From positions 1 through 10,030 of the forward strand of contig CAIYGJ010000211.1 of assembly GCA_903925705.1 (NCBI GenBank): 10,030 nt of DNA, read 5' to 3'. Within the stretch, counting starts at the first letter, position 1. Every line of letters starts with the position of its first letter. Position numbers and translations under genes: made by a program. The notes beneath the pieces were generated by a model that saw only the letters and a program-made list of their open reading frames with translations, searched no databases and had not been told where the DNA came from. Below, in pieces: positions 6,103-10,030 of this stretch. The stretch is from an uncultured Actinomycetes bacterium. GTDB taxonomy: Bacteria > Actinomycetota > Actinomycetes > S36-B12 > UBA5976.

Positions 6103-7152
6103 GTGTTGGAAGCAATTTTGCTAGTTGGTGGTCAGGGCACACGTTTGCGCCCTTTAACAATCTCAACTCCAAAGCCGATGCTTCCGGTTGCTGGGTATGC
6201 CTGCACCGAACATCAGATTGCGCTTGCTCGTCAGGCCGGAGTTAGTCGAATTGTCATGGGCACCTCGTATCGAGCCGAAGTTTTTGAAGAACATTTTGGC
6301 CATGGCGAAAATGTCGGCGTGGAATTGGTTTATGCAGTTGAAGATGAACCACTAGGCACGGGTGGCGCGATTCGAAATGCAGCCAAGTATCTAACCTGCG
6401 GTCCAAACGATCCAGTTGTTGTTTTCAATGGTGATGTATTAACGGGATTAGACATTGCTGGTCTAGTTCAAAAATGGCGTGATGCTGACGCTGATGTTGC
6501 GCTTTACCTAACGCGAGTCGAGGATCCGCGGGCTTATGGTTTGGTGCCAACTGATTCCAATGGTCGAGTTTTAGAGTTCTTAGAAAAACCAACCACACCC
6601 GAAGAGATAGTGACTGATCAAATCAATGCTGGTTGCTACATCTTTAAGCGTTCGGTGATCGATTCGATCCCAAGTGACCGACCAGTCTCAGTGGAACGTG
6701 AAACGTTCCCAGATTTGCTTGCCGCTGATCGGATGGTGATCGGTGTTGTTGACGATGGTTATTGGCTGGATCTTGGAACCCCACTTGCCTTTGCAAAAGG
6801 CTCAGCAGATCTAGTGCGTGGAATCGCCCCTTCACCATTACTAACTGGTCGTACTGGTGAAGCCTTAATTGAACCAACGGCAAAAGTCGATGCCAGTGCA
6901 ACAGTAACTGGTGGAACTTACATCGGTCATAACGCAGTCGTTGGCGCCGGCGCCGTTATTGCTGGCAGCGTGATCTTTGCTGACGTTGAAGTTGGATCTG
7001 GCTCTAACATCACAAACTCGATTGTCAGCACGGCAGCAAAGATCGGGATTGGTTGCCAAATTGTTGACACGGTAATTGCAGAACGCGCAGTGATTAGCGA
7101 TGGCAAAAATCTTGAACCAGGAACTTTAGTACTCCCAGACGAAACGCTTTAA
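6103..7152 (+). CDS. Sugar-1-phosphate nucleotidyltransferase, probable mannose-1-phosphate guanylyltransferase
   Basis: Predicted to form an NDP-sugar, most likely GDP-mannose, from sugar-1-phosphate and NTP in the cytoplasm. The Rossmann-like catalytic domain (1-240) shows the signature GGQGTRLRPLT (9-19), the KP pair at 24-25, GTGG (85-88), VFNGD (107-111) with metal-binding Asp111, FLEKP (159-163), NAGCYIF (175-181) and WLDLGTP (221-227). The C-terminal part (about 255-345) holds hexapeptide repeats of a left-handed beta-helix, such as TYIGHN, AVVGAG and KIGIGC. The 349-residue length and this two-domain form match actinobacterial GDP-mannose pyrophosphorylases. Glucose-1-phosphate thymidylyl- or uridylyltransferases share most motifs, so the substrate is not certain. 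GTG 6103 is chosen because the glycine loop begins at residue 9. GDP-mannose would feed lipid-linked mannosylation or polysaccharide synthesis, consistent with the surrounding envelope genes. Confidence 0.9.
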   Translation: MLEAILLVGGQGTRLRPLTISTPKPMLPVAGYACTEHQIALARQAGVSRIVMGTSYRAEVFEEHFGHGENVGVELVYAVEDEPLGTGGAIRNAAKYLTCGPNDPVVVFNGDVLTGLDIAGLVQKWRDADADVALYLTRVEDPRAYGLVPTDSNGRVLEFLEKPTTPEEIVTDQINAGCYIFKRSVIDSIPSDRPVSVERETFPDLLAADRMVIGVVDDGYWLDLGTPLAFAKGSADLVRGIAPSPLLTGRTGEALIEPTAKVDASATVTGGTYIGHNAVVGAGAVIAGSVIFADVEVGSGSNITNSIVSTAAKIGIGCQIVDTVIAERAVISDGKNLEPGTLVLPDETL

Positions 7153-7175
7153 CTAACTTTCGGTTTCGCCTTTTT
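7140..7175 (+). terminator. Candidate intrinsic terminator of the nucleotidyltransferase transcript
   Basis: CGAAAC (7140-7145) pairs perfectly with GTTTCG (7163-7168), with a possible extra G7146-C7161 pair around a bulge. Two bases later comes TTTTT (7171-7175). The loop is long, about 14-17 nt, and the stem short, so strength is uncertain. The hairpin spans the nucleotidyltransferase stop and lies inside the 3' end of the opposing PAC2 gene. Confidence 0.35.
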
Positions 7176-8082
7176 CGTCCATTTCGGCAAGGTATTGCTC
7201 AAAGCTTGCGGCTAGTTCGTCGCCGCTGACCATGCTGCCATCAGAACCTGCAGTCAACTCACGACGAGTTTCCATCATCGAGTCATGCTGTTGTTCAAGG
7301 GATGCAACAACTTCACGATTCTCATCGATGGACAGAATCTGCTTGTCGATGTCAGCATCCATTTCAGCAGCTGCAGTACGCAGGGTGTCGCGTGGCAAAA
7401 CCAAACCAGTACTTAATGCGATCTGATCTAATAAAGCAAGCGCGGCCTTTGGATAGTCACCACCGGATAAGTAATGCGGAACGTGAGCCGCATAACCCAT
7501 TGCTGGCAATTGTGCTTTTGTTGCTTCAAGTTCAATTAGCGCTGGCAGACTGCCTGGAATTTCAACCTGGCCAACCCAAGGCTGGTGAATTCCAATTAGT
7601 TCTGGATCAGAAGAGTGTGCAGTGATTTCAACGGGGCGAGTGTGTGGCGCAGGCCATGGAATTGCATGCATGCCTACGGTTAAGCGAACTCCGTATTCCC
7701 GGATCAATTCGATAACGCTGCGAACCACGCTTTGCCATCCAAGATCTGGCTCAACACCGTGAAGCAACAAGAAGGTTTGACCTTCGCCATCTGTTATTTC
7801 AGAAAGTGTGATGTGAGGTAGATCCATAGATTCGTAATGATCGGAATCAAAAATAGTTTTTGGGCGACGACCGCGGTAATCGTAAAGCGAATCAATGTGG
7901 AAGTAAGCAACCGGACGATTCTTCATACTTTCCAAGATGTGTGCCACGGCAAGGCGGCCACCGCCACCAGCATCCATGAATCCAGTCATACCGTGAATGA
8001 GGACAATTCCAGATTCCACGCCACCATCAATTTGGTCAGCAGGCGGTACGACAACTGTGTAGAGGTCGCGAGCTGGATACAT
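7153..8082 (-). CDS. PAC2-family protein (proteasome assembly chaperone-like)
   Basis: Belongs to the actinobacterial PAC2 family, related in fold to eukaryotic proteasome assembly chaperone 2; the bacterial role is not established and it is presumed cytoplasmic. With the start used here it has 309 residues. Recognisable blocks are VLIHGMTGFMDAGG (27-40), DYRGRRPKTIFD (68-79), LLHGVEPDLGW (106-116), PHTRPVEITAHS (146-157), HVPHYL (200-205) and DYP (209-211). The tail from about 235 to 300 is acidic, helical and probably coiled, ending EQYLAEMDEKGETES. The reading frame stays open upstream to 8157, but ATG 8082 is preferred: AGGAG lies five bases before it, family similarity starts there with YPARDLY, and the 25 extra residues look non-protein-like. 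Its stop abuts that of the nucleotidyltransferase with no base between. No other proteasome gene is visible nearby. Confidence 0.88.
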   Translation of the reverse strand: MYPARDLYTVVVPPADQIDGGVESGIVLIHGMTGFMDAGGGGRLAVAHILESMKNRPVAYFHIDSLYDYRGRRPKTIFDSDHYESMDLPHITLSEITDGEGQTFLLLHGVEPDLGWQSVVRSVIELIREYGVRLTVGMHAIPWPAPHTRPVEITAHSSDPELIGIHQPWVGQVEIPGSLPALIELEATKAQLPAMGYAAHVPHYLSGGDYPKAALALLDQIALSTGLVLPRDTLRTAAAEMDADIDKQILSIDENREVVASLEQQHDSMMETRRELTAGSDGSMVSGDELAASFEQYLAEMDEKGETES

Positions 8083-8087
8083 TTTCA

Positions 8088-8092
8088 CTCCT
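8088..8092 (-). promoter_or_regulatory. Shine-Dalgarno fixing the start of the PAC2 gene
   Basis: The minus strand reads AGGAG, then five bases, then ATG at 8082. The alternative upstream starts at 8127 and 8157 lack such a site. Confidence 0.7.
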
Positions 8093-8210
8093 GTTGTTAC
8101 TTGTCTTGCACTTCTATTGTCGCTCATTTGGAGACGATTGCACTCCAAGATCACCAAGGGCGTAATGCCTGAACCAGAACCTCGAGTTCTAGAAAAGCCT
8201 CAAAATCCGC

Positions 8211-8216
8211 TAGGAT
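8211..8216 (+). promoter_or_regulatory. Probable -10 box of the tRNA-Lys gene
   Basis: TAGGAT fits TANNNT and would start transcription near 8223, about 19 nt before the mature tRNA. The best upstream hexamer, TTCTAG at 8187-8192 with an 18-bp spacer, is a poor -35 match. Confidence 0.45.
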
Positions 8217-8223
8217 CGGGGAA

Positions 8224-8237
8224 TTGCCGAAAGGCAA
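8224..8237 (+). other. Hairpin with GAAA tetraloop in the pre-tRNA leader
   Basis: TTGCC and GGCAA pair perfectly around GAAA, a GNRA-type tetraloop, ending four bases before the first tRNA base. It would lie at the very 5' end of the primary transcript if the -10 at 8211 is used. It could shape RNase P processing or protect the leader; this is inference. Confidence 0.5.
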
Positions 8238-8241
8238 GGTA

Positions 8242-8314
<73 letters not shown>

Positions 8315-8323
8315 CATATCACT

Positions 8324-8339
8324 TTCGCTAGTTAGCGAA
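8324..8339. terminator. Hairpin between the convergent tRNA-Lys and SDR genes, possible bidirectional terminator
   Basis: TTCGCTA and TAGCGAA are perfect inverted copies around two bases, practically a 6-bp stem with an AGTT loop. It begins ten bases after the tRNA and overlaps the SDR stop codon. There is no T-run on either side, so it would be a U-less actinobacterial-type terminator at best. Its position between convergent genes is the main support. Confidence 0.4.
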
Positions 8340-9129
8340 CTGTGCGCTGCTCACTAATTGAGTTACCGCCATCAATCACGATTACTTGACCTGTGATGTA
8401 ACTGGCTTCGCGGCTGGCAAGGAATCCAACTACTGCGGCAACTTCATCCGGTGTAGCAGAGCGCCCCATCGGAGTACTGCCACCCTCGTGACCTTCGCTA
8501 ACACTTTGTGATGCGGTTTGAATCCAACCTGGGGCAACGGCATTTGCCGTCACGCCGTGCGTTGCTTCATCGACAGCAAGTGACTTGGTTAAGCCAACCA
8601 TGCCAGCTTTGGTTGCGCCGTAGGCAACGTCATTGCGAATGGCCATAACTGGTCCGGTCAAACTCGACATCATGATTACTCGACCTGAGGATGATTCGCG
8701 CAAGTGGGGAAGTGAAAGTTTAGTTACATAGAATGCGGAGTTAAGATTTCGGGCAATCGAGTTATGCCAACCATCAATGCTCATTGATGCGCCGTCGCCA
8801 GCTTCGCCAACTTCTTGCATTGGCGCATTGACACTTGTCATGCCTGCGTTATTAACAACTATGTCTAGGCCACCAAGGAACGTTAAGGCATTTGAAACTA
8901 CGGTTTCGGCTGCCGAGAATTCTGTTAAGTCGGCAACGCATCCAGCGACATTAAATCCTTCAGCTTGTAGTTCGGATACGCGATCGTTCAGGCGATCGCT
9001 GGCACCAGTGAGGTAAACGCTGGCACCCATCTGGCAAAGTAACTTTGCACTGGCATAGCCGATGCCAGTTGGCGAACCTGCGCCAGTGATTAATGCTTTG
9101 GATCCGGAAAGGTTAAATGGAGGTGTCAT
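8332..9129 (-). CDS. Short-chain dehydrogenase/reductase (SDR), FabG-like
   Basis: A cytoplasmic NAD(P)-dependent oxidoreductase of the classical SDR family, 265 residues, the usual size. The cofactor motif is TGAGSPTGIG (15-24), two residues longer than the textbook TGxxxGIG, a known variant. CVADLTE (64-70) carries the adenine-binding Asp, NNAG is at 93-96, and N128 lies in ARNLNSAF. The catalytic set is Ser155/156, Tyr170 and Lys174 (YGATK). VAPGWIQT (198-205) and YITGQVIVIDGGNS (244-257) are the usual C-terminal landmarks. An insertion around 104-118 (Gly/Glu-rich) may shape substrate access. The substrate cannot be assigned: 3-oxoacyl-ACP, sugar-alcohol or other secondary alcohols are all possible. 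The ATG at 9129 lacks a Shine-Dalgarno. CACGAT exactly six bases upstream could be a weak leaderless -10. It stands alone, convergent with the tRNA and divergent from the malic enzyme. Confidence 0.92.
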   Translation of the reverse strand: MTPPFNLSGSKALITGAGSPTGIGYASAKLLCQMGASVYLTGASDRLNDRVSELQAEGFNVAGCVADLTEFSAAETVVSNALTFLGGLDIVVNNAGMTSVNAPMQEVGEAGDGASMSIDGWHNSIARNLNSAFYVTKLSLPHLRESSSGRVIMMSSLTGPVMAIRNDVAYGATKAGMVGLTKSLAVDEATHGVTANAVAPGWIQTASQSVSEGHEGGSTPMGRSATPDEVAAVVGFLASREASYITGQVIVIDGGNSISEQRTVR

Positions 9130-9261
9130 GGCACCATCGTGCCAGTGAATTGCACGTTGCGAGCATGAAATTCGGGCTAAATGTGATCAAGCACCTAGGG
9201 ACCTGGTGTTTGAGAGTAATGGGAAATGGGACAATAGAGGCTTACCAAGGAGAAACGTTTC
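9130..9261. promoter_or_regulatory. Divergent intergenic region between SDR and malic enzyme genes
   Basis: This 132-bp gap should carry promoters for both genes. A short inverted repeat, TGGCAC-CATC-GTGCCA (9129-9144), touches the SDR start codon. GGGCTAAATGTGATC (9174-9188) resembles a block upstream of the amidase gene. On the plus strand TTGAGA (9210-9215) is a plausible -35, but the following ACAATAG is only a weak -10 match. AAGGAG (9247-9252), nine bases before ATG 9262, is a strong Shine-Dalgarno. No RNA gene or ORF was recognised here. Confidence 0.45.
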
Positions 9262-10030
9262 ATGGCTAACAACAGTCCGGGTTATGCAATTACATTGCGC
9301 GTTGAGTTATCGCCTGAATCATCTTCCACAGCAAGCCTGGCCCAAGCTGTAATTGATACGGGTGCTGCGCTGACTGCTCTAGACGTTGTGGAATCCAGTC
9401 ACGAACGCATGGTCGTTGACGTTACCTGTGACACTTCTGATCCGGATCACGCCGATCGAGTTACCGCTGCGATCGCTGCCATTGCAGGAGCCAATGTTCG
9501 CAAAGTTAGCGATCGTACATTCCTGCTGCACCTTGGTGGCAAGTTAGAAGTTAAGCCAAAAGTTCCACTTCGTACCCGTGATGATCTTTCTCGTGCCTAC
9601 ACACCTGGTGTGGCACGAATCTGTATGGCGATTTATGAAGAGCCAAGCGATGCCCGTCGACTAACAATCAAGCGCAATACCGTCGCAGTTGTTACTGACG
9701 GATCTGCGGTTCTCGGTCTTGGCAACATCGGGCCAGCTGCAGCGCTTCCCGTTATGGAAGGTAAAGCTGCGCTCTTTAAACAGTTTGCTGATGTGGATGC
9801 TTGGCCAGTTTGTCTTGATACTCAGGACGTTGATGAAATCGTTCGCACCGTTCAAATTTTGGCTCCGGTTTATGGTGGCATCAACCTGGAAGACATCTCG
9901 GCGCCTCGTTGTTTCGAAATTGAAGCGCGCCTCCGCGAACTTCTCGACATTCCGGTGTTCCATGACGACCAACATGGCACCGCAATTGTTGTTTTAGCAG
10001 CGCTAACTAATGCGTTGAAGATTGTAAAGA
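9262..10030 (+). CDS. Malic enzyme with N-terminal ACT domain, N-terminal part (3' end outside window)
   Basis: Malic enzyme decarboxylates L-malate to pyruvate with reduction of NAD(P)+, linking the TCA cycle to pyruvate in the cytoplasm. I translated 256 open codons from ATG 9262, which has AAGGAG nine bases upstream. Residues about 7-88 form an ACT-like regulatory domain (ITLRVEL... to ...DRTFLLHLGGK), a probable small-molecule sensor seen in a subset of bacterial malic enzymes. The catalytic N-domain follows: SRAYTPGVARIC (110-121) with catalytic Tyr113, VTDGSAVLGLGNIGP (144-158), PVMEGKAALFKQFADVDAWP (163-182) with catalytic Lys168, GGINLEDISAPRCFEIE (205-221) with metal ligands Glu210/Asp211, and HDDQHGTAIV (234-243) with a further metal-ligand Asp. 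The NAD(P)-binding domain lies beyond the window edge, so cofactor choice cannot be read. The gene reads through the boundary and shows no damage. Confidence 0.93.
   Translation, partial: MANNSPGYAITLRVELSPESSSTASLAQAVIDTGAALTALDVVESSHERMVVDVTCDTSDPDHADRVTAAIAAIAGANVRKVSDRTFLLHLGGKLEVKPKVPLRTRDDLSRAYTPGVARICMAIYEEPSDARRLTIKRNTVAVVTDGSAVLGLGNIGPAAALPVMEGKAALFKQFADVDAWPVCLDTQDVDEIVRTVQILAPVYGGINLEDISAPRCFEIEARLRELLDIPVFHDDQHGTAIVVLAALTNALKIVK

Noticed and set aside
845..7152. The envelope gene cluster as a new biosynthetic or defence system
   Set aside because: All the members but one (the TIGR03089-like protein) belong to well-known envelope families, base composition looks uniform, and there are no mobile-element or defence-gene signatures.
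7302..7625. Plus-strand open frame of 107 codons inside the PAC2 gene, and similar antisense frames in the malic enzyme and amidase genes
   Set aside because: They lie opposite well-recognised coding sequences, have no ribosome binding sites, and their translations (Gln/His/Arg-rich) look like shadows.
8083..8157. Twenty-five extra in-frame codons at the start of the PAC2 gene, beginning at 8157 or at the ATG at 8127
   Set aside because: No Shine-Dalgarno precedes the upstream starts, the residues show no family similarity, and AGGAG sits five bases before ATG 8082.
9121..9147. Plus-strand GGAGGTGTC-ATG that looks like a strong ribosome binding site followed by a start
   Set aside because: The frame closes after six codons, and the bases are the reverse complement of the first SDR codons, so this is a coincidence.

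Overview
The window looks like ordinary chromosome from a low- to mid-GC actinobacterium. Three things point that way. There is a protein of the TIGR03089 type, which is largely restricted to Actinobacteria. It lies beside a GDP-mannose-pyrophosphorylase-like gene, with a LytR-CpsA-Psr gene nearby. There is also an actinobacterial-type PAC2 protein, and several starts look leaderless. Base composition is near 50% GC and intergenic gaps are short, which suggests a streamlined aquatic lineage such as the Nanopelagicales (acI) or small Microbacteriaceae. That placement is inference.

Layout. Bases 1-811 (-) hold the N-terminal two thirds of a UDP-glucose 6-dehydrogenase, cut off by the window edge just after its catalytic cysteine. 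It diverges, across only 33 bp, from an ExoA-like family 2 glycosyltransferase (845-1846, +). That gene converges with a LytR-CpsA-Psr (LCP) ligase-type gene (1867-3063, -). A 204-bp divergent region with a perfect palindrome separates LCP from a rightward run: a secreted PGRP/amidase_2 peptidoglycan amidase (3268-5355), a TIGR03089-like protein (5359-6072) and a sugar-1-phosphate nucleotidyltransferase (6103-7152). The last gene converges, with zero bases between the stop codons, on a PAC2-family gene (7153-8082, -). A tRNA-Lys(UUU) gene lies at 8242-8314 (+). It is followed by a leftward SDR oxidoreductase (8332-9129, -) and the start of an ACT-domain malic enzyme (9262 to the window end, +).

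How the genes fit together. The left 7 kb reads as a cell-envelope neighbourhood. It combines nucleotide-sugar supply (UDP-glucuronate and probably GDP-mannose), a polysaccharide glycosyltransferase, an LCP enzyme that would attach glycopolymer to the wall, and a wall hydrolase. The right 3 kb is unrelated housekeeping: a proteasome-chaperone-like family protein, a tRNA, an oxidoreductase and central carbon metabolism.

No mobile elements, CRISPR arrays, rRNA or obvious horizontally acquired genes were seen, and no stretch over 300 bp lacks a gene. I did not find a convincing novel system. The most useful leads are a repeated leaderless-start pattern, the palindromic LCP/amidase intergenic region, and the uncharacterised TIGR03089-like protein in its envelope context.
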